DNA of 20,894 nt from Saccoglossus kowalevskii (GCF_000003605.2 NW_003122410.1:147921-168814); one strand, 5' to 3'. Positions 11,401 through 20,294 are shown, counted from the stretch's first letter. The notes: generated from the sequence alone by a model not told the origin. Made by a program: numbers and translations.

Positions 11401-14400
11401 TGCATTATATATCCACCCATAAGTCCAACGCAAAAACTGAATATCTACACATCCACCTGCCATGTAAACATACCACAACCATCTATCTAGCAGATGGGAC
11501 ACACCCAATCAGCCATACCTCAACCAACTAACCATCATATTCAGTATCCATAGTTACTCACAGTTACTTCTTTCATATTCATCTTTGTTATAACTTGTTT
11601 CATAGTTTCTATAGGACAAGGTGATCCACCCATTATACCAGTGAATAAACTTGACATGTCGTATTTATCAAAGTGTGGGTGATGCAACAAGTCAATAAAC
11701 ATGGTAGGAGTGCCATACTGCGAGGTGCACCTGAATAAACAATGGCAAACATATAAACACTACTTAATGGAAACACTTCAATGATGTATGTAAACACTTA
11801 TAATAACACTCATATTTAGAGAATGTGTGATGTTCAACATACACATGAATTATCACAGCAATGGCATCATAATTTCAGTCAGAGATCTGAATTGCCATGT
11901 CCAACTAGTCATTGAAAGAAAATAGTACATTCACTACTTGGCATTTCGTTTTGGTGCGTCTTCTTACAGTGACAAGGTACATTCACACAGTTTTAAGTTC
12001 GATTGTCATGTTTTTGTGTTCGTATATGGGCCTGTAATTTCGATTACTTGCACTCACTGCAAGGCATATTTTTGTCCCCGAGGATGTTCGTTACTGGCTA
12101 GGTCCTTACGGCAATAATTATACTAGGATTTGTCTGTGTTTAGAATTATATTCTGCATGTTGTGTTTGTGACGTCAGATATTCTGATTGCGGATGTCACT
12201 GTAAGAGCACATTTTCTACACGGCAGCTGAAGCTGTATTTTGGGGAACAGTTAAGACATAACGGGCAACGTGTCTGCTAGCCCTGCGTACAGTGCTGTGT
12301 GTACGGGGACGCGTTCGGTGGATAGATGTCCCCACCACAGCCCTGTGTACCTCCATAGACAAAGTCCGGGAGCGCACTAATTGGTGCGCAAGTTAAAAAT
12401 AAGTAGTTTCCCAGCTGAAAATCGGTTGAAATGACGATAGTTATCCGTAACAACCATTATAAAGTTATCTGAAACTGAAATGTCTTTAAAAAACGACTAG
12501 TAAAGACGGACAAATGGTAAACGCGTAGGTACCGGAGGAATTATCCACCAAACGCCGCCATTTTTAATTTCATTCACGCGAGAGAATGCGTTTGTTTTTA
12601 GGGCAAAGTAGCCGATTTCATCCACAATTGGACTCCGAACTGGGAGTTCTGGATATATCTGGTAATCGATCATCATTTTTGGTACCTGGGCATATTATTT
12701 CATTAAAAAAGTTATATTTTTCAAAGTCCCGGACTTTGTCTATGGAAGTTCGCAGGGCTGTGGTGGGGACATCTATCAACTGAACGCGTCCCCGTACACA
12801 CAGCACTGTACGCAGGTCTGCTTACAATGGCAAGGCACATTTGCCGAGTTGTCGATTCGAATCTCGTGTTCCATGTTTACACAATACCACAGAGTTTCTA
12901 GGTCAGCTTGTGTACATGTATTAGTATTTCCATCTAGTCGCTTTTGGGCGTGTTCGCCCCAGGCCAATTTTGAACTGACTTGTTTGGGTCAGTGAGTTTG
13001 GTTCGGCAATGGCGAGACCAATTGCGTGGGTTCGGTTTGCTTATGTTGTTGTTGTTGTTATGTTAAACATTGTTCATGCACCATTTCACATATATAATAT
13101 GCAGATATTAACCTTTCATTTTCTATCGCTTTCAGTGTTTCCTCTGGTTCAAAACCTGCTGATGGGTAAACTGCCGTTGATCCAAAGATTTGTCCAGATA
13201 GACTACCAAGAGTCATACCAAAACAGTGATATAAAGGAACTGGAATACATATAACATGATCCTGAAGGAATAATTAGAAAATACATAATTACAGTGCTTT
13301 TAATGTGCGCATAATAGGTGGGAAAGGAAACCATATAAAAATATTAATGACCAATGATATACTATATTATTGCTCCATTGTAGGTGTTTGTGACTGACTA
13401 AGTGCTGATCATTGGCATACTATATATAGCCACATGGCTTCCCGCTGATACGAGGGGCGTTCAATAAGTAATGCCCCTGGTTCATTTCCCATAGCGGGCG
13501 ATTAATTCAACTTGGCACAGTTATTAGTCTTTCTCTACATAGAAACCACCCAGCGTTATGCATCTCTTCAATCGTTTGATGTAGCTCCAGACACCGATTT
13601 TGTAGAACACCCCAGGTTGGTCCTCCTACCACGTCGTAACTTCAGAAATCAAGGCTGCATCATCTGGGAAACGCTTTCCTTTCAAAAACAACTTCATGGT
13701 TGGGAAGAGATGAAAGTCTTGATATACTCCAGTAATTGTGGTACACTTTTCCAGGAAATCTGTCATCACTACTCCGTCTTGGTCCCAGAAGACTGTGAGC
13801 ATGACCTTGCCAGCGGAGAACTGAACCCTTGCCTTCTTTGGAGGTGGTGAGTCCAAGTGCTTCCACTGCACTGACTGGGCTTTGATCTCTGGAACATAGT
13901 GATGGACCCAAGTTTCATCCTGTGTAATCGGTCTTTTGAAAAACGTTGACTCAACTTTGGCACATCTCCAAATTCATTCTCGAGCAATCAACGCGTTCTT
14001 GCTTCTGGAAAGGTGTGAGCAACCTGGCAACCTGTTTTGCAACATAACCCATAGAGATGTAAATCATTACACATGCAAAATTTCATCTAGATCAGACAAC
14101 TGGAAGTGAGTCAGGGGCATTACTTATTGAACGCCCCTTGTATATATGAAGCCTACTTATATTCATAATTGTATAAAAAGGTTTACTAACTCAATCCAAT
14201 AGAAGCACCTTCATAATGTACTACCATACTGTTTGCATCATAGCAACAAGTGACCATATGTGTGGGTGTCCAATATTCACTGGGCCTCAAAATATTCCTC
14301 AGACATTTATCAGTTAACACTTAAGGATGAGAACCAACGCATTTTGGGTGTTTATTTGTTGTAGGCAGATTGAAATTAACTCATAAATGAAATCACAAAT

Positions 14401-17400
14401 AACCTGGAAAAACATCTAGGAATGTGAAATATGTCACGTTTTAAGCATGTCACGTAAGCATGTTTGTGTTTGTATTTAACTGTTACAATGTTTTCTCATT
14501 AGCTACACAACAATTGTATCTTAACAATATATTATTCTTTTACACTAATGATAAGATAAGAAAGTTGCCAACCATGTTTACAATAGTATGTACTATCAGC
14601 CAAGTTTATTTTCATTTTAATATTGAATGTTCAAGTAGTTCTCAAGCAAGAACAAAAATAACTTATACAAATTTCTCATTCTCTATTTAGGCACACTGCA
14701 CAACTCCAATAAAGGTTTTGCAGGTACAGGTTTTGTTCACAAATCTTTCTCAAATCACAACGATAACGTTACATCTCAAGTTTGGAGAAACTAAACAGAA
14801 ATGTGGTAATTTATTCATAAATTATGGAGTCATCACTTTCAGTACAAAAAATATATAACCACAGGGAGCCCAGGAACGGCACAGTTGGAGGCGTGGCCTG
14901 TTCAGCATTTGTCAACAACCAATCATAAGACTGGTTACGAACCATATCGAGGTTACGACTCGGTTAGCCTTGCTCAACTGGTTCGTAACCAGTTTTGTGA
15001 TTGGTTCTTCGTCTCCAACTGTGCCGTGTGTTCGGGGCCAACCGTTAATTATTCATAAATGGAGTCAATGTGTGTAGTTTTCTTGATTTACAATGTATTC
15101 TGCAGATATAGGTAAAATATTTGCAAGGCTTTGGCGAAATTTTAAAGAGCAACTAATATTCTTCAACCTGGTATTTTTTTTATAGATTTTATTTTTTCAT
15201 TCTGTTCGTCTGTTTTTCCAGTTTAAAAATATGAGCTCGCTGGAGCCTTCATCCCTTGTCTATTTCTTACACTATTTACCAGCCGATACACCCAGCTCAT
15301 AGGGAGTGCGTACAGTTGACTATAGTTCCTGGGCTCCCTGTGATATAACGTGTGTAGTCACATGTCATTGTGGAATATAACTTTGAAAATAATGCCCCAA
15401 GCGTTAGTTTCATACTTAATATTTTTTTCTAAAAACCCATTCAACTTAGACTAAAGATAGATTTACTCACCCGTTCATGATAACCTAATGTTCTACCGAC
15501 AATATTACAATTATTCAAGATATTGTGATGAGATAATGTGACACCTTTAGGATTACCAGTCGTTCCCTGTAAGATAATATTAGTCAAGGACCATTTTTAA
15601 TATATATATAAACTGGGCATTATCGGTTTCTCAGTTGGTCAACAAAAGATCGTTGTCAGTTTCTCGCTTCAGTAAATGTTATAGTGTGCCAGTCTATATA
15701 TTTCCCAACATATAACCCCCTTAAGTTTTCTATGATACCCCATAACTTACTGATGTATATTGTATATTGATGGGGTCATCAAACTGAAGTTCGTCTTGTA
15801 TATCTTTCACTTCAAGAATATGTTCATGTGTACCAGCCTCCATAATGTCATCAAACATGTAAGCCCCAGGGAAATGTCCTTTGCCCATCATTATTAAAGA
15901 CTTTAGATCAGGCAGTCTGAAAGATAACAGCAATAATACAATGCACAGGTGATAGCTCCACTGTCAATGCGAACTATCGTCATAATAGTCTATGTCTGCA
16001 AATCAATTGTATACAGTGCATTGTGGTGATTGGGTTAAAAAAGGGATAAGAAAATTACAACACATTAAAGAAAATAGTGTAACTGAACACCGCGTTTATG
16101 GACAATTGTTTTACACTATGTGCGAGACGTTTGCATTCTCATTTGTGCATTTTCATTTTTCATGTGGCATAACATACTTTGACATATGGGCAATTGTGGT
16201 TTATGGATATAAAGTTTAAAGGACTACAAAGAGGTGTATGCATTTATATACTCAATGTGTTACTTCTATGCCATATACTATTCTTTTCTTTCCTTAGTTT
16301 AGGTAAATATACATTCACTTGTCAGATGAAATTATGCTTTGTATACAGTTGATCAAGATTGGGATGACAATCGTCAGCATAGCACCAGCACCAGCTTTAC
16401 TATTGATATCATCAGCACGGTGACAGTATTTGTCTCCGTGGATAAACATAAGCTGAGTGGAATCGTATTAAATAATGAATATCAGGGTTTATATGTGTAT
16501 AGTTATAATAGTATGTGTTGTCTGAGATTCGGATTGCATACTTCCATGTAGCCACTTGTGGGCGTCTTCATTACAGGCCATTTGAGTCGACGACAGCATG
16601 GTTGAGTGGTTAACTTTCCTGTAGTGGCGAGGTGCAACGAATCTCGTGCTGTGTGTTGTTATGTGAATTCTTGTTGGCAAGTCATTATCTGCATACAGTG
16701 AATGAATGTTAACTTACACTTTACTCTTAATATCACCGGCATTAGAATGTTCCAATTCTGGACATATTTCATCCAAAATTAAATAATAATCCTGAGTTTT
16801 GAATTGTTGATCTGACACCAATGCTTTACATCCGACCTAAGAATCGACATAGTATTAATATATTTGACATCAGTAAAAGATACAACTGCAAAGCACATTT
16901 ATTCTTATTAACGTGAACATAGGCCTGGCCTATTTGAATAACTTGAGAATTAACTTGATAAATATCACATGAACTTGAAACTCATTATTGTAGATAAGTT
17001 CGTATCTGGTATATTCAAATAATCTGATTGTTGACAAAAATTACAATGTATCGAATAAACTCTGAACCAATCATATGCAACATTATCATTCAGCATAATT
17101 TGAAACTCATTATTACACATTATTTGTTCAGACAAATCCCAATAACAAAATTAAAAACCAATTAATATGCAAATACGCATTCAAGTAGAATAATCGTTGT
17201 AAATATAGTTGTAAAAATATATTATAACAAATAATAATTGCATTTAACCAATATATATATACCTTTTTAAGTGCATAAAGTAACTCTTGCGGTCTATAAG
17301 CTGGGTTGATATTAACTTGAATAGCTCCTATCGTGGCTGTTGCATACTGTGTCAGTACCCATTCATATTTGTTGGGAGACCACATACCTACTCTGTCTCC

Positions 17401-18712
17401 TCTTTCAATCCCAATAGCCAGGAAACCAGCAGCAAGTTTATCAATCTGTAATAATAGATCCACTGTAATTGCAAACTATTTGTTGAAAGTAAATTGTAAT
17501 ATTTATGTAAAATATAAAAAAAAACTATGTTGAGATCTCTACTGTTGTCACACATGTTGTATGCCCTTATATTTTTCCGCTATAAGACCAAATCAGCAAA
17601 GGTTATACCGTATATGGTAGATTAGAAATTAAATAATGTATTATTTTAATTTACTGGGGTTACTCGTGCACTCTCGACATTTATGCAAATCGTTAGAAGC
17701 TCACTGAACAATTTGCTTAGTGGAAACCAAGAAGATGTATTATAATATTACGTAATATAACGGGTACGTCACCAATATAAAATCCGGCAGGGTATGGATG
17801 GCAATACTATTCCAGGTGACACTTGGCTGGTCAAGGGATACGCTTGAGCGTTCAAAATTTCGTAAAAATAGATGCGTTTTTTCAGAATTGCGCCTTTTTA
17901 GAATTTCACATGGTCGTGAAGAGCGTAAAAGGTACGTTTATATAAAATACAAAAAAATGGCTGATTTTCGATCTTGAAGTTACTAAGCTCCATTTTTCCT
18001 AGCGATTACGGTGTATAGTGAATTTGGGAATGACTAACCCACGGTGAATTTCCACCCAACTGAATTATGTGTGAATGCGACGTGTGTACCCTGAGAATGT
18101 TACACAATACGTATAACGATAAAAACCATGCAAACAGTGTAGTAATGCACATAGAATAAATATTTTCGATTAGAATAATATTTACCATAAATCCATATAT
18201 ATCAAATGTGAACATAATTGTACGAAAGCAAGCATCATTTTCGCATTTTCTCATTTACCTAATGTATACTCATAATACGAATCTAAAACTTACATCTTCT
18301 TTAAATTCGTGAAATGTTTTTCTGATCCCTTGTTGACAAAAAACAACAGCTGTTTTGTCTGGATATTTTTCTGTTGTTCTGTCGATGACTTTACCAATTG
18401 TATCCCCGATCAATGGAACATCGCCGAGCGTATGAACATAACTCTGTGTGTATGTCTGAAACAGATTACCGGAGGAGAGACATCGCCAATATAATATAAC
18501 TTTATGCGATAGTTGAACTAAATAAATAAGACTTTCAATGACCATATATACTGGTTGTGGTGAAATCGGGACAAGTATGTGAATACGTAATAACACATGC
18601 ATGTTTGTGCCTTGTACCCACTTACAAATGTGGACTAGATTGCCAGTCTCTGCCCGCGCGTACTCAGAGTGCCCATTCGCAGTCCTCGAGAAAATGTAGC
18701 CCAGTGTGTCAT
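8374..18712 (-). CDS. ACSF2: ACSF2 copy B: mitochondrial fatty acyl-CoA synthetase, 13 exons, candidate first exon has in-frame TAG
   Basis: Exons in transcript order are 18712-18626 (candidate), 18455-18294, 17445-17263, 16836-16718, 15916-15751, 15566-15471, 13261-13113, 11730-11562, 10782-10675, 9883-9732, 9543-9402, 8989-8879 and 8496-8374. Lengths sum to 1767 nt (588 residues), close to about 615 for vertebrate ACSF2, and every junction keeps phase. Motifs are A3 P-loop [15 protein letters not shown] (split across exons 5/6), [16 protein letters not shown]5 YGLTETSP, A7 HNGDIA, A8 [15 protein letters not shown] and A10 ISGKIKK. The product should activate medium-chain fatty acids in mitochondria. 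Oddities are an in-frame TAG in exon 1, Thr to Asn in A7 (HNGD) and Lys to Asn in A8 (RMND). The TAG could be a real null allele, a sequence error or a wrong first exon; the other 12 exons are open. Confidence 0.93.
8879..8989 (-). CDS. ACSF2: ACSF2 copy B exon 12
   Basis: 111 nt, phase 0. It encodes [19 protein letters not shown]; the donor GTACAAATT is the same as in copy A. Confidence 0.93.
9402..9543 (-). CDS. ACSF2: ACSF2 copy B exon 11 (A8 motif)
   Basis: 142 nt. It encodes [20 protein letters not shown]; the hinge Asp is kept, while the Lys before it in copy A (KD) is Asn (ND). Confidence 0.94.
9732..9883 (-). CDS. ACSF2: ACSF2 copy B exon 10
   Basis: 152 nt, same length and phase as copy A 1532-1683. 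It ends WLHNG where copy A has WFHTG, so the Thr of the A7 TGD motif is Asn here. The preceding intron end (AATACATTATTTTCCAG) is the same in both copies. Confidence 0.94.
10182..10607. mobile_element. PIF/Harbinger-like MITE (426 bp)
   Basis: Terminal inverted repeats of about 30 bp start GGCCAGAATTTTAATATCCC on the left and GGCCAGACTTTTTTTATTCC on the right (reverse complement). Both are flanked by the 3-bp duplication TTA (10179-10181 and 10608-10610), which fits the TWA target of PIF/Harbinger. The inside has three CCGCCGA words but no transposase. It sits in the intron between ACSF2 copy B exons 9 and 10, about 65 bp from the exon 9 donor. Confidence 0.8.
10675..10782 (-). CDS. ACSF2: ACSF2 copy B exon 9 (A5 motif)
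   Basis: 108 nt, phase 0. It encodes [18 protein letters not shown], nearly identical to copy A exon 841-948. The donor is GTAAGA. Confidence 0.94.
10920..11550. repeat. Degenerate CATC/CCAT-rich simple sequence
   Basis: The plus strand is full of CCATC, ATCCA and CCATCCAT words (for example near 11232 and 11385-11400) with few G residues. It looks like an old tetranucleotide tract decayed by mutation. Confidence 0.55.
11562..11730 (-). CDS. ACSF2: ACSF2 copy B exon 8
   Basis: 169 nt. One base completes the arginine codon, then [17 protein letters not shown] follows, with GIMGGSPCP and KMNMKEVT at the end. The GGSPCP loop corresponds to the usual AGSPAPPEL region. The donor is GTGAGT. Confidence 0.92.
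11957..12012 (+). repeat. tRNA-type SINE fragment (copy 1)
   Basis: TCTTCTTACAGTGACAAGG followed by a B-box-like AGTTCGATTGTC resembles the segment at 12816-12868 (TCTGCTTACAATGGCAAGG then TCGATTCGAATCTCGTG). Strongly diverged. Confidence 0.4.
12250..12890 (+). mobile_element. tRNA-type SINE (copy 2), split by a foldback element
   Basis: The right part at 12816-12868 has the CACAATGGCAAGG-like segment and a B box (CGATTCGAATCTCG). The left part, ending GGCAACGTGTCTGCT at 12278, joins directly onto TTACAATGGCAAGG after removal of the insertion and one copy of the 7-bp duplication. Confidence 0.55.
12279..12815. mobile_element. Foldback MITE with about 90-bp inverted arms
   Basis: The left arm (12282-12370) and right arm (12727-12815) are inverted copies with only about eight mismatches, starting CTGCGTACAGTGCTGTGTGT. 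The element is flanked by GTCTGCT at 12272-12278 and 12816-12822, a 7-bp target duplication (8 bp if one mismatch is allowed). A small palindrome, GCGCACTAATTGGTGCGC (12372-12389), lies at the inner edge of the left arm. No transposase was seen. The length of the duplication suggests a hAT-like or related enzyme, but the superfamily is unproven. Confidence 0.75.
12935..12979 (+). repeat. 45-bp repeat shared with 16549-16590
   Basis: TAGTCGCTTTTGGGCGTGTT with CAGGCCAATTTTGA matches TAGCCACTTGTGGGCGTCTT with CAGGCCATTTGA near 16549. It is probably a piece of one repeat family associated with the tRNA-type SINEs. Confidence 0.45.
12985..13062 (+). repeat. tRNA-type SINE (copy 3) with GTT-repeat tail
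   Basis: GGGTCAGTGAGTTTGGTTCG (A-box-like) and CAATGGCGAGACC are followed by B-box-like GTGGGTTCGGTTTGC and a (GTT)5 tail at 13045-13059, the usual SINE layout. It ends about 50 bp from the exon 7 donor. Confidence 0.5.
13113..13261 (-). CDS. ACSF2: ACSF2 copy B exon 7
   Basis: 149 nt, ending after AG of an arginine codon. It encodes [19 protein letters not shown], the PLYHCxG segment typical of this family. The donor is GTTAAT. Confidence 0.92.
13451..14140 (-). mobile_element. Internally deleted mariner transposon (690 bp)
   Basis: Perfect 27-bp inverted ends AGGGGCGTTCAATAAGTAAT plus GCCCCTG lie at 13453-13479 and 14112-14138. Two further base pairs reach the TA target duplications at 13449-13450 and 14141-14142. 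A full mariner is about 1.3 kb, so this copy has lost roughly half. Transposase remains are on the minus strand. It lies in the intron between ACSF2 copy B exons 6 and 7. Confidence 0.92.
13524..14010 (-). pseudogene. Mariner transposase remnant
   Basis: Minus-strand pieces in several frames match the mariner DD34D transposase. [12 protein letters not shown] (D codon at 13919-13917) carries the first catalytic Asp. [20 protein letters not shown] and [13 protein letters not shown] follow, then TITGVY runs straight into [10 protein letters not shown]. The section with the HDNA and PYSPDLAP motifs, and with it the second and third catalytic Asp, is missing. The C terminus ([12 protein letters not shown] then TAA at 13524) is typical. 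The N-terminal helix-turn-helix part is largely lost. Confidence 0.88.
14811..15067 (+). repeat. Direct repeat pair spanning the MITE left end
   Basis: TTATTCATAAATTATGGAGTCA at 14811-14832 recurs as TTATTCATAAAT plus GGAGTCA at 15049-15067 with a 3-bp difference. The second copy lies inside the 14860-15342 element. Confidence 0.5.
14860..15342. mobile_element. Nested-palindrome MITE (483 bp), possibly hAT-like
   Basis: Outer inverted repeats CACAGGGAGCCCAGGAAC (14860-14877 and 15325-15342) match over 18 bp. They are flanked by ATATAAC at 14853-14859 and 15343-15349, a 7-bp duplication. The inner inverted repeat starts GGCACAGTTGGAG (14878-14890) and is matched at 15013-15025; its arms reach CTGGTTACGAACCA. 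CAGGG ends are common in hAT elements, but an 8-bp duplication would be expected. No coding sequence. Confidence 0.75.
15471..15566 (-). CDS. ACSF2: ACSF2 copy B exon 6 (P-loop)
   Basis: 96 nt, 32 codons, phase 0. It begins [15 protein letters not shown], completing the A3 AMP-binding P-loop with its conserved lysine. The acceptor is ATCTTACAG and the donor GTGAGT. Confidence 0.94.
15751..15916 (-). CDS. ACSF2: ACSF2 copy B exon 5
   Basis: 166 nt. The first base completes the valine codon, then [13 protein letters not shown] follows. It ends [10 protein letters not shown], the first half of the ATP-binding P-loop. The donor is GTAAGT. Confidence 0.93.
16549..16653 (+). mobile_element. tRNA-derived SINE (copy 4)
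   Basis: 16592-16653 folds like a decayed tRNA: a GACAGCA / TGCTGTG acceptor pairing, an A-box-like GGTTGAGTGGTTAAC, and a T-arm CGAGG...TCTCG. The upstream 45 bp match 12935-12979. The anticodon arm is reduced, so it is not a tRNA gene. Confidence 0.5.
16718..16836 (-). CDS. ACSF2: ACSF2 copy B exon 4
   Basis: 119 nt; begins in phase 0 with VGCKALV and ends after GT of a valine codon. The donor is GTAAGT. VGCKALV following LKK at the end of exon 3 is characteristic of ACSF2. Confidence 0.92.
17263..17445 (-). CDS. ACSF2: ACSF2 copy B exon 3
   Basis: 183 nt, 61 codons, phase 0. It encodes [20 protein letters not shown], then [17 protein letters not shown] and [11 protein letters not shown]. 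These are the first AMP-binding subdomain motifs A1/A2 of the family. Confidence 0.93.
17446..18293 (-). other. ACSF2 copy B intron 2
   Basis: An 848-bp GT-AG intron. The only notable structure is the perfect 14-bp palindrome ATATTACGTAATAT at 17745-17758. No mobile element recognised. Confidence 0.6.
18294..18455 (-). CDS. ACSF2: ACSF2 copy B exon 2
   Basis: 162 nt, 54 codons, phase 0. The acceptor is CTGTTTCAG and the donor GTAAGT. It encodes [20 protein letters not shown] and PDKTAVVF, the start of the mature enzyme (SYVH and PLIG resemble the vertebrate ACSF2 N-terminal region). Confidence 0.9.
18626..18712 (-). CDS. ACSF2: Candidate exon 1 of ACSF2 copy B with mitochondrial presequence and in-frame TAG
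   Basis: The ATG is at 18712-18710 and the GTAAGT donor at 18625. The 87 nt end in phase 0, as exon 2 requires. The peptide starts [20 protein letters not shown]: rich in Arg, Ser and Thr with no acidic residue, as expected of a mitochondrial targeting sequence. Codon 26 is TAG (18637-18635), nine bases before the donor. A different first exon beyond the window, or an RNA or sequencing difference, would also explain it. Confidence 0.5.
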
Positions 18713-19164
18713 AATGCCCTCAACGATAGCTTTTAATATACGTCGTAACAAAGTTCAAATCAAGTGTCCATAACAATCTTAAAACTATCTGTTGTAATAA
18801 AGGGGACTTAAGATTCAGTTTTGATCACACACTCCAGTTTTTGTAGCCTTGATGACTACTTTATACTAAAAATTCTCATGTCCGGTCCGGTTAGGCTTGA
18901 AATAAACCACGAATATTTACTTTTGAGATATACTTTTGTTATGTGAATATTTCAGCCTCGTCTGTTATAATATGTCATTATTGATGCTCATTTGTTTTAA
19001 CATGTTATATTTGAATTAGCATAGAGCCAGAACGAGGCTATGACCTGAGGTGATTCTCTGTGCATGTTGTTGTAATCCAAGATGTCCGCCTTCAATGTGA
19101 TTAAATCACTACTGTTGAATCAATGACTGATCGCACTCTTTAGATGAAAACAACACCCAAACAA

Positions 19165-19178
19165 TGGTGGCAGCGGTG
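19165..19178 (+). other. Primer binding site, tRNA-Leu type
   Basis: TGGTGGCAGCGGTG begins one or two bases after the LTR-like CA end. It is complementary to a tRNA 3' end CACCGCTGCCACCA, which from memory matches a leucine tRNA acceptor end. Confidence 0.7.
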
Positions 19179-19347
19179 CAGCTTGATTCCCAGATGTTTC
19201 TGTAAGTCAAGAAAAGCAACCCAAGATCTGCGAAACTGAAAATTTTGCAGTTAAATAACTGTGAGTGTACTCTACTGTTACAGTATTAGTGTGTTCTGAA
19301 ACACGTATGATATTGGTACTGCCTGAAGCATTGCCTTGAATGACAAA

Positions 19348-20170
19348 ATGCCTCCGCCTGAAACGAGTGCATCATCAGCACCTACTGCTGCTCAAATCCC
19401 ACTACCAGCTCTTCTCGATTTTAGAGACAGTTCCAGTTCAGTCGAGAAATGGAAAACATAGGAAACAGGTATGGAGTAACTACAGTGTAATTACTCAGCT
19501 TATCAAGCAAACGGCAGAATATCAACTCGCTCTTTTTCTGCATGCAATTAGTCCCGATGCCTTAGCAATATATACTAGCTTTGCTTATGCTGACACTGAA
19601 GACAAAACCCTGTTGGCAACTGTGGTTAAGAAATTTGACAACCACTTCATTGGTGTAGTTAATGAGACATATGAATGATACTTGTTCAACAAACATATGC
19701 AAGAACCTTGTGAAGCATAGATGTATACATCACAGAACTGAGTCACTAGCGAAGACATGTAACTTCTGTCAATGTCTACATGGATACCTCATTCGAGATC
19801 AAATTGTCATTGGTGTTAGAGATAATGCAGTTAGAAAACGTCTCTTACAAGAACGCAAATTAACTCTAAACCACTGCATAGACACATGTCATGGAGCAGA
19901 AGCCACTGCATCACAAATGAAAGCGATGGGAAGTATACTAGAGGTCAACAAAGTGAGAACAAACCCAACTCTTCCTGGAAGAAGAAAACAGATAAAAAGT
20001 GGGTGAAGCCTGAAGCTAAACAAAAAAGTATTGACTGTAGATACTGTGGATATAAACATGAAGCAGACAAACAAAAGTGTCCTGCCTGGGGAAAAACATG
20101 TTCATCATGCAAAGGCAGAAACCACTTTGCAAAAAATGCAAGAAATCCCGTGCTGATGTGTGCACAGTAC
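19348..20170 (+). pseudogene. gag: Retrotransposon gag with zinc knuckles, multiply frameshifted
   Basis: The ATG at 19348 opens a Pro/Ala/Ser-rich start (PPPETSASSAPTAAQIPLPA). This frame stops with TAG at 19459-19461, and homology continues in another frame (VWSNYSVITQLIKQTAEYQL). Further frame changes follow near 19675, 19740 and 19930-19990. The nucleocapsid part at about 20030-20140 has CRYCGYKHEADKQKC (CX2CX3HX6C) and CSSCKGRNHFA, with a frame change in the A-run near 20133 just before the last cysteine. Gag would package retrotransposon RNA; this copy cannot make a full protein. Confidence 0.8.
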
Positions 20171-20181
20171 CGTATTACCCC

Positions 20182-20211
20182 GGGCACGCGCCCCTCCCTG
20201 GGCAAGCGCCC
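20182..20211. repeat. Twin GC mini-hairpins
   Basis: GGGCACGCGCCC (20182-20193) and GGGCAAGCGCCC (20200-20211) are two near-identical GGGC/GCCC hairpins 18 bp apart. A related AACGCCCAGGG lies near 20259. They look like subterminal repeats of a DNA transposon, which is inference. Confidence 0.55.
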
Positions 20212-20294
20212 ACCCCCTGTTTTCACAAAAGTTACATGTTGGGGACATCCTCGGTTAAACGCCCAGGGTGATTTTTAGCCAAGAACGGGATCAA

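Larger units (their letters stand above)
18960..20170 (+). mobile_element. Decayed Ty3/gypsy-like LTR retrotransposon, 5' fragment
   Basis: The order is an LTR 3' end (...AACACCCAAACA at about 19163), then a tRNA primer binding site, leader, and broken gag. The LTR start cannot be fixed because no second LTR is in the window; TGTTATAATATGTC near 18963 is one candidate. No protease, reverse transcriptase or integrase follows; a GC-rich repeat takes over at about 20171. The fragment lies upstream of ACSF2 copy B in the opposite orientation. Confidence 0.7.

Noticed and set aside
12586..12806. Overlapping open frames on both strands
   Set aside because: They run across the foldback element and its right arm and have no domain.
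14460..14690. 76-codon plus-strand frame
   Set aside because: AT-rich chance frame in an ACSF2 copy B intron; no domain.
16339..16551. 70-codon plus-strand frame
   Set aside because: No domain, inside an intron, overlaps SINE-related sequence.
16592..16653. A tRNA gene
   Set aside because: The anticodon arm is missing or reduced, the B box is altered (GCAACGA), and the acceptor ends do not fully pair; a SINE fits better.
17745..17758. 14-bp palindrome ATATTACGTAATAT as a regulatory site
   Set aside because: A single AT-rich palindrome in an intron is expected by chance at this base composition; kept only as a note.
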